A stretch of DNA of 64,000 nucleotides from Marinobacter lipolyticus SM19 (GTDB taxonomy: Bacteria > Pseudomonadota > Gammaproteobacteria > Pseudomonadales > Oleiphilaceae): NCBI RefSeq assembly GCF_000397065.2, contig NZ_KE007328.1:62001-126000 (forward strand). The letters are read 5' to 3'. Within the stretch, counting starts at the first letter, position 1, and every line of letters starts with the position of its first letter. Below are positions 39,148-47,483 of this stretch, one piece after another. A model generated the notes under the pieces. The model was not told where the DNA came from and did no database searches. It saw nothing but the letters and a program-made list of their open reading frames with translations. Position numbers and translations under genes: made by a program.

Positions 39148-41536
39148 TGCCCCCGCTGTTATTATTCACATCGCCCGTGTCATCCTGTTTCTTACTGGCT
39201 TCGGCGAACTGTGCCAGACGCTCGGCAACCCGTCTGTTAAAGCTGTTTTCCGGAAACTCACCTTTGCCGTCCGGCTCTCCCGCCTCCAGGCCAGTCAAAA
39301 GCTCAATCGCCTGGTTAATGTCGGAAACCGGATAAATCCGGAACCGTTGCTCGGCAATGGCCTGCCGCACATCGGCTCTGAGCATCAGGTGTTCCACGTT
39401 ACTGGCCGGCAGTAAAACGCCTTGCTCCCGCACGTCACCAGCCTCTCGGCACACGTCAAAGAAGCCTTCTATTTTTTCATTGACCCCACCAACGGCCTGA
39501 ACCTCGCCATGCTGGTTCATGGAACCTGTAACGGCAAACGATTGCTTCAGAGGAATCCGGGCAATTGCCGAAAGCAGCACGCAGGTCTCTGCCACTGACG
39601 CAGAATCGCCTTCAACGCCACCATAGGATTGCTCAAAGGCCAGACTTGCCGACAGAGACAACTCCCCCTCCCCGGCATAACGGCTTGCTATAAACCGGGA
39701 CAAGATCATCACGGCCTTACTGTGAATGGGTCCACCAAGCTTGGCCTCACGTTCGATATCCACGACTTGCCCCTTACCCGGGCGAGCCGTTGCGGTAATC
39801 CTGGTAGGCTGCCCGAACATGGAGGCACCAAGCCTGAGCACCGATAAACCGTTCACCTGAGCCACTTCCTCACCTTCCGTGGCAATCATCACAACGCCCC
39901 GGCTGATTTGCTCCCGGCTCCGCTCACGAACCCGGCTGGCACGGTATTCCCGCTCATCAATGGCCTGCTGAATATGGCTGGCTTCTACGGTATCAGCGCC
40001 GGACTGGCCGGCCCAGTGATCTGCTTCAGTCAGAATGTCCCGAAGCACGCGATCGTGGGCGGTCAATTTGCGCTGATCTGCCGCCAGGCGGCTGGCGTGC
40101 TCGATCAGGCGGGCCACGGCATCACGTTCCAGCGGCCGCATTTTCTGGGCCCTGGCCATGGTGGCAATCATTCGGGAATAGAGCTCGTAGCACTCGTCGT
40201 TCCGGTCGAGATCGTCCTCGAAATCCGCTTCCACCTTGAACAGGTCCAGAAAATCGGGATCGAAATGGGAGAGCAGGTAATACAGCATGCGATCCCCCAG
40301 CAGCACCACCTTGATCGAAACCGGAATCGGCTCCGGCTGCAGACTGACGGTGCTGACCAGTCCATAGAGCCGCTCCAGTGACTCAATACGAATCTCACCG
40401 GAAAGCAGAATCCGCTTCAAACTCTCCCACGCCATTGGCTGGGTCAGCACCCGCCGGGCATCGATAATCAGGTAGCCTCCACTCGCCCGGTGCATGGAGC
40501 CTCCGCGAATGAGGGTGAAATCGGTGTAGAGATTGCCTTGTCGCGCCCGGTGCTCAATCTGCCCCGTCAAATGCTGGTGATTGGGAAGGTCTTCGTAAAT
40601 GACTGGCGCACCCACGGTATCTGCATTGTCGACCAGTAGGTTGGCCCTGTAGCGGGCCAGCAAACCGACCGGTGGACCGTTTTCGCTGTCCTGGAAAGCT
40701 TCAGCGTGTTCAACCACGTCCTCACGAACCGCATCCAGATAATCGACAACATCCGGGAGGTGCGACCACTTTTCGCGCAGCTCACCAATGGGACCGCCAA
40801 GGGTCAACTGCACCATCTCCTCATTCAGCGCGTGAATCCGCTCCCTCACGTCCTTCCGCAATCTGGGAATCTGCTGAATCGTGTGCTGCAGCTTTTTCTG
40901 CAGCTCTTCGACCTTGGATTCAATCAGTTGCTTTTCTTCGTCAGAGAAGTTTTTGTATTCCTCCGGATCGATCACTTCCCCCTTTCGCATGGGCGCAAAA
41001 GTAAAGCCGGCCGGCGTGGTGATCATCGCAATGTTATTGCGGTTCGCCTCCTCCTGGATATCAAACAGGCCCTGGTGCTGGCGTTTGGCCGTTTCTTCCT
41101 GAAGCTCCTGGATCCGGGCCTGGTATTCCTCGCTCTCAAATGTTGCCGGAATGGCTGTGCGAAGCTCTTCAGCCAGGTCATTCAGATCCTTCTTGAACTG
41201 CTGCCCTTCACCAGCCGGCAGCCGTATGGCCGTTGGACGGTCTGAAAACCGGAAGTTATAAACGTGGCACCAGTCCGGAGGCACTGGCTCCCGGGCTGCG
41301 TGTTGGGATAGGAAACGCTCGACAAACTCGTGCTTGCCTGCGCCTGATGGCCCCAGGACAAAGAGATTGAAGCCACCAGCCTGCATACTTGCCCCGAACT
41401 CCAGCGCTCTCAGAACCCGGTCCTGACCGCAGGGCTGCTCCAGGTCTTCGAGGTCGTCCGTGGTGATGAAATCCAGCTTTTCCGATGGGCAACCGTGGTA
41501 GACCTGGTCTTCTGTCAAAGGGGCAGGTAATGGCAT
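39134..41536 (-). CDS. Lon-like (LonB-type) ATP-dependent serine protease
   Basis: An 800-residue AAA+ protease without the classical Lon N-domain. Walker A GPSGAGKHE (62-69 is the P-loop) is followed by a long helical insertion rich in Glu/Gln (140-250). AAA features include GGYLIIDARRVL. The C-terminal Lon protease domain has Ser645 in EGDSAS and Lys688 in GVNEKIEGF. Their 43-residue spacing equals that of E. coli Lon Ser679/Lys722. AGGAGG lies six bases before the ATG. It is translationally overlapped with the Usp gene. Substrates are unknown. Confidence 0.93.
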   Translation of the reverse strand: MPLPAPLTEDQVYHGCPSEKLDFITTDDLEDLEQPCGQDRVLRALEFGASMQAGGFNLFVLGPSGAGKHEFVERFLSQHAAREPVPPDWCHVYNFRFSDRPTAIRLPAGEGQQFKKDLNDLAEELRTAIPATFESEEYQARIQELQEETAKRQHQGLFDIQEEANRNNIAMITTPAGFTFAPMRKGEVIDPEEYKNFSDEEKQLIESKVEELQKKLQHTIQQIPRLRKDVRERIHALNEEMVQLTLGGPIGELREKWSHLPDVVDYLDAVREDVVEHAEAFQDSENGPPVGLLARYRANLLVDNADTVGAPVIYEDLPNHQHLTGQIEHRARQGNLYTDFTLIRGGSMHRASGGYLIIDARRVLTQPMAWESLKRILLSGEIRIESLERLYGLVSTVSLQPEPIPVSIKVVLLGDRMLYYLLSHFDPDFLDLFKVEADFEDDLDRNDECYELYSRMIATMARAQKMRPLERDAVARLIEHASRLAADQRKLTAHDRVLRDILTEADHWAGQSGADTVEASHIQQAIDEREYRASRVRERSREQISRGVVMIATEGEEVAQVNGLSVLRLGASMFGQPTRITATARPGKGQVVDIEREAKLGGPIHSKAVMILSRFIASRYAGEGELSLSASLAFEQSYGGVEGDSASVAETCVLLSAIARIPLKQSFAVTGSMNQHGEVQAVGGVNEKIEGFFDVCREAGDVREQGVLLPASNVEHLMLRADVRQAIAEQRFRIYPVSDINQAIELLTGLEAGEPDGKGEFPENSFNRRVAERLAQFAEASKKQDDTGDVNNNSGGNGSD

Positions 41537-41634
41537 TGCATCCTCCTGATGACTTCAACGGTATGGCAACATGCCTTGGTGCCAGACCAGTTGATGCATT
41601 CTCATGAGGAAACTATAGATTATCCCGCACAATT

Positions 41635-42495
41635 CTAAAGCGGATATGCGGAATCACTAAGTCTGTAACAGGTAATGCGCACATCCACGGTGACTGTCAG
41701 GGAGTTCAGCGCAGAGGCGCGCTCAATCCCCTCCGCGCCGGCCCGGTATAGATGTGGCGTCATCGCCAGCAGATCAGCAATCTGGTCCTGACTGGTCAGT
41801 TCCAGGGAAAACCGCTCCGCTGTGGTCGCCAGCGTAGTGAACCCCTCGGGTGCAACGGTGTCCTCATTCTTCTCCGGTTTCACTGTGGGGTAGATAATCT
41901 CACGCAACTCTCGCAGGTGCCCGGGGCCTGCGTCCACCTGCACAATCTGACCGCCCGGCTTCAGAACCCGGGCAAACTCGGAATACACGGGAAACCCGAA
42001 TAAGCACAGTATCCGATCCACCGAGGCAGACAGTACCGGGAGCCTGGCGTTGGTGCCCACCACCCATGCCGGACGCTTGTCCTGCTTTGCCGCAGCCAAT
42101 ACCGCCCACTTGGAAATATCCACCCCAAGCAGCTCCAGGGTTCGCCGTTCTCCGGCGGCAGTCGCGAGCTGCCTCAGGTAATACCCTTCACCGCATCCGG
42201 CATCCAGGCAGCTGAGCGTCCCCTCACCGGGTACATCCGCCAATGCTGCACGATTCACCGCTTCGGCGATGGGTTGATAAAAGCCGCCATTCAGGAACTT
42301 GCGGCGTGCCGCTACCATCTCCTTGCTGTCGCCTGGATTGCGGGAGCGCTTGTTCTGCACCGGCAGCAGATGGGTATAACCCTGGCGGGCAATATCAAAG
42401 CTGTGACCGGCCGGGCAGCGCCAGGCGGTGTCAGTCCGGGTCAACGGGTCACCGTCCAATGGGCAGGCCAGGGCCTGAAACGGGGTAACGGGCAT
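41635..42495 (-). CDS. rlmA: RlmA-type 23S rRNA (guanine-N1) methyltransferase
   Basis: A SAM-dependent methyltransferase of 286 residues. The N-terminal zinc-finger-like CPLDGDPL...WRCPAGHSFDIARQGYT is the RlmA hallmark, followed by KRSRNPGDSKEMVAARRKFL. The SAM motif is LDAGCGEGYYLRQL. Methylation of G745 (helix 35) of 23S rRNA is expected from the family. The start at 42495 follows AGGCGG. Divergent from the transporter gene. Confidence 0.9.
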   Translation of the reverse strand: MPVTPFQALACPLDGDPLTRTDTAWRCPAGHSFDIARQGYTHLLPVQNKRSRNPGDSKEMVAARRKFLNGGFYQPIAEAVNRAALADVPGEGTLSCLDAGCGEGYYLRQLATAAGERRTLELLGVDISKWAVLAAAKQDKRPAWVVGTNARLPVLSASVDRILCLFGFPVYSEFARVLKPGGQIVQVDAGPGHLRELREIIYPTVKPEKNEDTVAPEGFTTLATTAERFSLELTSQDQIADLLAMTPHLYRAGAEGIERASALNSLTVTVDVRITCYRLSDSAYPL

Positions 42496-42606
42496 GCAGT
42501 ATCCGCCTGAGTTCATCTATGTACGGGGATGCAAGGCTAACCCAAACGAATCCAATGGTCTAAATTGAAAACCACACATCTCATGAAACCAGCCCGTTGC
42601 GCGTTT

Positions 42607-43926
42607 ATGAGCAACCCATTCGCCAAGCTGTTTAACATCCACCGCGAGGAAATCTTCCCGGTCATGCTTGCGGTGTTGTTCTTTTTCTGTGTACTCACCG
42701 CACTGATGGTATTGCGTCCTGCGCGGGAGGCCCTTGGTATTCAGGGTGGCATCGAGACCGTGCGCTGGCTGTTTGTCGGAACCGCGGTCATTACCCTGCT
42801 GGTTAACCCGGTGTTCGGGCTACTGGTCAGCCGCTTGCGCCGCCTGACCTTCATCACCACGACCTACGCTTTTTTCGGGTTCAGCCTTATTGCGTTCTAT
42901 CTGGTCATGACACGGGCTCCCAACATCATCGGTGTCATTTCCGGGCAGATATTCTATGTCTGGTTCAGCGTGTTCAATCTGTTCATCACCATGGTGTTCT
43001 GGGCGCTGATGGCGGACCGCTTCACCCTCGATCAGGGTAAACGCTTTTTCGGTGTTATCGCCGTGGGTGGTACCTGTGGGGCCATTTTCGGACCCTGGCT
43101 GACGTCCGTGCTGGCTGAACCCCTGGGGACTCCGGCCCTGCTTCTTGTCAGCACCGGGTTTCTGGCTCTGGCGATGGCTGCCTGCTGGGCCATTACCCAC
43201 ATACAGCCGGACCGGATCGGTCGTACACATGAGACCCGGCCAGCCATCGACGAGCGCGAACTGATCGGTGGTAAAGCCTGGGAAGGCTTTCGAGCAGTTT
43301 TTCAATCCCGTTACCTGTTGGGCATTGCCATCTACGTCACCATCCTGGCGATCGTGGTTACGTTCATTTATTTCACGCGGTTGCAGATGGTGGCCGAACT
43401 CGGTGAAAGCACCGACCAGAGAACCACCCTGTTTGCCAGAATCGATCTGATCACCCAGGCGGCCACGCTCATCATGCAGGCACTGGTAGCCGGCCACCTG
43501 ATGAAACGGCTCGGCGTACACATCACCCTGGCTCTGCTACCTTTAACTACAGTGCTGGGTTTTATCGGCCTGGCCATGGTCGGCTCTCTGGCGGCGCTGA
43601 TTACCCTGGAAGCGTCCTTCCGTGCAGTTCAGCGCGCCATTATGCGCCCGGCCCGGGAAACCCTGTATACCGTGTCAAGCAGGGAGGACAAATACAAAGC
43701 CAAGGCCTTTATTGATACCTTCGTCTATCGTGGTGGTGACGTGGTGGGCGCGCAGGTAGAAGGCCTGCTCGGGCGCCTGGGTATGGGGCTGGCCGCCGTG
43801 GCCAGCGTCGCGGTTCCCCTGGCATTAATGTGGGCCTTACTGGGGCTATGGCTGGGCAGGACGCAACAGTCCATCGCGACCGCTCTGGAATCGGAGGACA
43901 CCACCGACAAGAGGACATCACCATGA
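42607..43926 (+). CDS. MFS / ATP:ADP-translocase-like membrane transporter
   Basis: About 439 residues with 10-12 hydrophobic helices (for example VMLAVLFFFCVLTALMVL, AVITLLVNPVFGLLV, FLALAMAACWAI). The blocks LRPAREALGIQGG and IMRPARETLYTVSSREDKYKAKAF are typical of the NTP/NDP-exchange-like branch of the MFS found in free-living bacteria, whose substrate is uncertain. The start chosen is MSNPFAKLFNIHREE at 42607; ATG at 42583 and TTG at 42565 are alternatives, none with a clear ribosome site. Its stop overlaps the next start (ATGA). Confidence 0.83.
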   Translation: MSNPFAKLFNIHREEIFPVMLAVLFFFCVLTALMVLRPAREALGIQGGIETVRWLFVGTAVITLLVNPVFGLLVSRLRRLTFITTTYAFFGFSLIAFYLVMTRAPNIIGVISGQIFYVWFSVFNLFITMVFWALMADRFTLDQGKRFFGVIAVGGTCGAIFGPWLTSVLAEPLGTPALLLVSTGFLALAMAACWAITHIQPDRIGRTHETRPAIDERELIGGKAWEGFRAVFQSRYLLGIAIYVTILAIVVTFIYFTRLQMVAELGESTDQRTTLFARIDLITQAATLIMQALVAGHLMKRLGVHITLALLPLTTVLGFIGLAMVGSLAALITLEASFRAVQRAIMRPARETLYTVSSREDKYKAKAFIDTFVYRGGDVVGAQVEGLLGRLGMGLAAVASVAVPLALMWALLGLWLGRTQQSIATALESEDTTDKRTSP

Positions 43927-44867
43927 TTTCCCGCAGGGATTATCTGAAACTCGCCCTTGCCGCCGGGACCACACTGGCCCTTAAACCCGGCCTACTCTGG
44001 GCCGAAGACAAACAACTGGACCTGATTACCCGTGCCATCCCGTCGTCCGGCCAGCGCCTGCCAGTAGTGGGACTGGGCAGTTCCGCCACCTTCGCCAGCG
44101 TGTCCCGCAGCGAAGATCGGGATGCCTTGCGGGACGTTCTGAAAACACTGGTCGAGCAAGGCGGCAAAGTCTTCGACACTGCCCCGAGCTATAGCGCTTC
44201 AGAAGCAGTCGCCGGGCAGATCGCCAGGGAACTGAACATCACCGATGACCTGTTCTGGGCCACCAAGGTCAACGTTGCCGGATGGGGTGACGGCAAGGCC
44301 GATCCCGACACCGCGAGAGAGCAGATCGAAACCTCTTTCAAGCGCATTGGTAAGCCTGTCATTGACCTGATACAGGTCCACAACCTCGGGGACGTACCCA
44401 CGCAACTTGGCATTCTCAAGGAGATGCGGGAAGAACAACGGGTGCGTTATATCGGTGTGACCACCACCTTCCCCCGCCAGTATGACGATCTGGAGCGCAT
44501 CATGGCGCGGGAACCCCTGGACTTCATCGGCATTGATTACGCCATCGACAACCTCACGATGGAACAGCGGATACTGCCACTGGCCAGGGAAAAAGGCATG
44601 GGTGTACTGGTCTACGCCCCTTTCGGCCGGACCCGGCTCTGGGACAAAGTGAAAGGCAAAGATGTACCCACCTGGGCGGCGGAGTTCGACGCCTATTCCT
44701 GGGGTCAGTTCTTCCTGAAATTCGTCGTCGCCCACCCGGCGGTCACCGCGGCCACACCAGCAACCAGTAAGCCTCGCCACATGGCGGACAATATGGGGGC
44801 CGCCATGGGTGTTTTACCCGACGAGGAAATGCGTCAGAGGATGATCCACCACATCGCCGGCCTTTGA
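43923..44867 (+). CDS. Tat-exported aldo/keto reductase
   Basis: A 314-residue periplasmic oxidoreductase. Residues 3-9, SRRDYLK, match the twin-arginine motif, followed by ALAAGTTLAL and a cleavage region near LLWAEDK. The AKR tetrad is visible: Asp and Tyr in FDTAPSYS, Lys in WATKVN and His in IQVHN. A periplasmic AKR needs its NADPH bound before folding, which suits Tat export. Coupled (ATGA) to the upstream transporter, suggesting a joint role. The substrate is unknown. Confidence 0.88.
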   Translation: MISRRDYLKLALAAGTTLALKPGLLWAEDKQLDLITRAIPSSGQRLPVVGLGSSATFASVSRSEDRDALRDVLKTLVEQGGKVFDTAPSYSASEAVAGQIARELNITDDLFWATKVNVAGWGDGKADPDTAREQIETSFKRIGKPVIDLIQVHNLGDVPTQLGILKEMREEQRVRYIGVTTTFPRQYDDLERIMAREPLDFIGIDYAIDNLTMEQRILPLAREKGMGVLVYAPFGRTRLWDKVKGKDVPTWAAEFDAYSWGQFFLKFVVAHPAVTAATPATSKPRHMADNMGAAMGVLPDEEMRQRMIHHIAGL

Positions 44868-44892
44868 TCACGGCAGACCGGAACCATACTGA

Positions 44893-45234
44893 TCAGCCCC
44901 CGAAGGCTGCATCCGTTCGTGCCGCCATAATGAAGTCATTTTTATGAAGACCACCGATCTTGTGGGTCCACCAGCGCACAGTCACCTTACCCCATTCCAG
45001 CAGGATTGCAGGATGGTGCCCCTCCGCTTCAGCCAGTTCCCCGATCGTGTTAGTAAACGCCAGAGCCTTGGCAAAATTGCTGAACTTGAATACCCGCTTC
45101 AGCTGCTCTTCGCCATCCAGTTCAATAAGCTGCCACTCTGGAACTTCTCGCTGCAGGCTCTGCTTCTCTTCTTCGGTGGCTTTCGGAGCATCCGCACGAC
45201 AGGCTTCGCAGGATTGCGTGGTCAGTGAACTCAT
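44893..45234 (-). CDS. phhB: Pterin-4-alpha-carbinolamine dehydratase
   Basis: A 113-residue enzyme that dehydrates the 4a-carbinolamine form of tetrahydropterin, usually to recycle the cofactor of phenylalanine hydroxylase. The active-site run [20 protein letters not shown] and TH after it carries the catalytic histidines. No phhA is in the window. Convergent with the aldo/keto reductase gene and divergent from imuA. Confidence 0.95.
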   Translation of the reverse strand: MSSLTTQSCEACRADAPKATEEEKQSLQREVPEWQLIELDGEEQLKRVFKFSNFAKALAFTNTIGELAEAEGHHPAILLEWGKVTVRWWTHKIGGLHKNDFIMAARTDAAFGG

Positions 45235-45328
45235 GGTTCAACCTCCCTGGTCAATGACTGGTACTACAAGCGTGGGTGCGGGGCTCCACATTATCAAGCC
45301 CACTATTGAAATCCCCGCCTTTTCGGAA

Positions 45329-45348
45329 TACTGTATATTTAAACAGTA
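45329..45348 (+). promoter_or_regulatory. LexA (SOS) box of imuA-imuB-dnaE2
   Basis: TACTGTATATTTAAACAGTA fits the gammaproteobacterial consensus CTG(N10)CAG, with the strong flanking TA on both sides. The symmetry extends outward to 45324-45353 (CGGAATACTGT against ACAGTATTCCG). It ends 17 bases before the imuA start, well placed to block transcription. Confidence 0.93.
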
Positions 45349-45365
45349 TTCCGAGAGTTTTCATC

Positions 45366-46055
45366 ATGAGCGAGATTCTGAACACGCTGATGCAGGATGC
45401 CCGCATCTGGCAGGGGCATCGTCACGTACAGACCACACAGACTGCGGAGCCAACCGGGTATCAGGTGCTGGATAACCAGCTTGGCGGCCTGGGCTGGCCC
45501 CGGGGCGCCCTGAGTGAATGTCTTCTGGATGCACCGGGTATTGGGGAGCTCCATTTGTTGTTACCACTTATGCAACGGGTGTGCACTGAGGGTAGAACCG
45601 TGTTCTGGCTGAATCCACCGCACACGCCCTATGCACCTGCCCTGGCCCGGGAAGGTGTCAATCTGGACCAGGTAGTGCTGGTCCAGACCGAAGACGAAGG
45701 CGACTTTCTGTGGACACTGGAAAACTGCCTGCGCTCACCGGTGACCGGGTTAGTCGTGGCCTGGCCCGGGAAACTGGCCTCCCGGGAAGTCCGGCGCCTG
45801 CAGCTGGCCGCCGAAGCCGGCAGCAATGTGTGCGCATTGTTCCGGGAACGGCGTTACGCCGAGCAGAACTCTCCGGCCGCCCTGCGTCTGGAGCTGGAGC
45901 CCGATGAGCACCAGGCGCTCAAGGTGAATGTGCTGAAGCGCCGGGGCAGCTGGCCCGGGCAACGCTGCTCACTGGACATGGCCCAGCGGGCCGACCTGTC
46001 ATTCCGTGAAACCACCCGGATCGTCCAGGGCCCCTGGTCGGATTCAACCGGGTAA
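45366..46055 (+). CDS. imuA: Translesion synthesis accessory protein ImuA
   Basis: A RecA/SulA-like protein of 229 residues that works with ImuB and DnaE2 in SOS mutagenesis. The N-terminus QVLDNQLGGLGWPRGALSE is the ImuA/RecA-like opening. RTVFWLNPPHTPYAPAL is typical of the ImuA/SulA-like family. It starts just after the LexA box and is followed nine bases later by imuB. No complete Walker A is present (LDAPGIGELHLLLP), as in many ImuA proteins. Confidence 0.92.
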   Translation: MSEILNTLMQDARIWQGHRHVQTTQTAEPTGYQVLDNQLGGLGWPRGALSECLLDAPGIGELHLLLPLMQRVCTEGRTVFWLNPPHTPYAPALAREGVNLDQVVLVQTEDEGDFLWTLENCLRSPVTGLVVAWPGKLASREVRRLQLAAEAGSNVCALFRERRYAEQNSPAALRLELEPDEHQALKVNVLKRRGSWPGQRCSLDMAQRADLSFRETTRIVQGPWSDSTG

Positions 46056-46064
46056 TCATTCGTC

Positions 46065-47483
46065 ATGCTGTGGCTGTATCTGCATTTCCCGCACCTGTTG
46101 CTGGACCACATTCGCCGTTCCCGTGAAAACCAGGGCGCTCTGGTCATTGTGGAAGGCTCTGGCCAAAAGGTTACCCAGGCCTGCCCTGAGGCCAGGACCC
46201 AGGGCATCCGTACTGGTATGCGCCTGAAAACCGCCATCAGTCTGGCGCCAGATCTGGGTATGGTCCGGGCCGATGCCTTTCAGGAAGCCCGAATCCTGGA
46301 AGACCAGGCCCGCTGGCTTTACCGCTACGCGGCCCACATTGTGCTGGTTCCTCCGGATGGCATGCTGGCCGAGGTAGGCAGTCTGCAAAAGCTGTATGGT
46401 GGTTTACCCGCCGTCTGGCAAACGGTGGAACAGGGGCTGAATGAGCGCCAGCTGAATGCCTGGATCGGGATTGGCTACACGCCCTTGGCCGCCCGCCTGA
46501 TTGCGCGTGCAGGCAAAGGGGAGTGCACGTCAGACAAGGGGCATATTCAGCGAGCCCTGAGCCAGATGCCCCTGCTCGCGGCGGAACTCGATGAGAAAGC
46601 CTGCACCCGCCTGCAGCGACTGGGGCTGAATACGCTGGGGGAGGTTTTTGATTTGCCGCCCAATGAACTGGCCCGCCGCCTGTCTCCGGAACTGCTGGCT
46701 TACATCCAGAAAATCCAGGGCACCCGGCCAGACCCTCGAACACCCTGGCAACCGCCCCACTCTTTCCGCCAACAGGCAGATTTCGTGCAGGAGATTGAGC
46801 ACACCCAGGGGCTGTTGTTTCCGCTCCAGCGAATGCTCACAGAACTGGAAGAGGATCTTTGCTGGCGCCAGCAGGATACCGACAGCCTGCGGCTGGTACT
46901 GAAACACCGGCACTCTGAGCCCACCCGCATGCATATCCGCACTTCCGGGCCGGAGCACCGGGCCGACAACTTCCTCAACCTCATTCGCCTGCGGCTGGAA
47001 CAGCACTCGCTGCAGGCGCCGGTGATTTCTCTGATGTTGTCGGTGAAGCGCTTCCTGTCCCGGGAGGCGCCCTCCGGCCAGGATTTACTGGGCGAAACAC
47101 AGGATCTGAACGAGGCCTGGCATACCCTGATCAGCCGCTTGCAGGCCCGGCTCGGGGAAAAAGCGCTCAGACAGCTCTCGCCCCAGGCCGATCACCGCCC
47201 CGAACGGGCATGGTCTGCTTCGGAAGTCCTGCGCAAAACCGGAACGCCGCTAAAGCCTGTCGAAGAACTGCCACGGCGCCCCCTCTGGCTGCTGAAAGGC
47301 CCACAACCGCTGACTGAGGCACCGGTTGCCTGGTTTGCCGGCCCGGAGCGAATCAGCGGTGGCTGGTGGGATGGCCAGCGGGTGCACCGGGATTACTACA
47401 TTGCCCAGTTGCACAGCGGCCAGTTGGCCTGGGTCTTCCGGGATGCCCGGGAGGGCTGGTTTGTGCATGGGTGGTTTGGCTGA
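46065..47483 (+). CDS. imuB: Y-family polymerase-like protein ImuB
   Basis: A 472-residue Y-family homologue that acts as the hub of the SOS mutasome. The fold is seen in MLWLYLHFPHLLLD, ARTQGIRTGMRL and LAEVGSLQKLYGG. The metal-binding acidic residues of active Y polymerases (DxD near the N-terminus, SxDE near residue 100) are not present: the equivalents read LYLHF and PDGMLAEV. ImuB is therefore probably non-catalytic, as known for the family. Its stop overlaps the dnaE2 start (TGATG). Confidence 0.94.
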   Translation: MLWLYLHFPHLLLDHIRRSRENQGALVIVEGSGQKVTQACPEARTQGIRTGMRLKTAISLAPDLGMVRADAFQEARILEDQARWLYRYAAHIVLVPPDGMLAEVGSLQKLYGGLPAVWQTVEQGLNERQLNAWIGIGYTPLAARLIARAGKGECTSDKGHIQRALSQMPLLAAELDEKACTRLQRLGLNTLGEVFDLPPNELARRLSPELLAYIQKIQGTRPDPRTPWQPPHSFRQQADFVQEIEHTQGLLFPLQRMLTELEEDLCWRQQDTDSLRLVLKHRHSEPTRMHIRTSGPEHRADNFLNLIRLRLEQHSLQAPVISLMLSVKRFLSREAPSGQDLLGETQDLNEAWHTLISRLQARLGEKALRQLSPQADHRPERAWSASEVLRKTGTPLKPVEELPRRPLWLLKGPQPLTEAPVAWFAGPERISGGWWDGQRVHRDYYIAQLHSGQLAWVFRDAREGWFVHGWFG

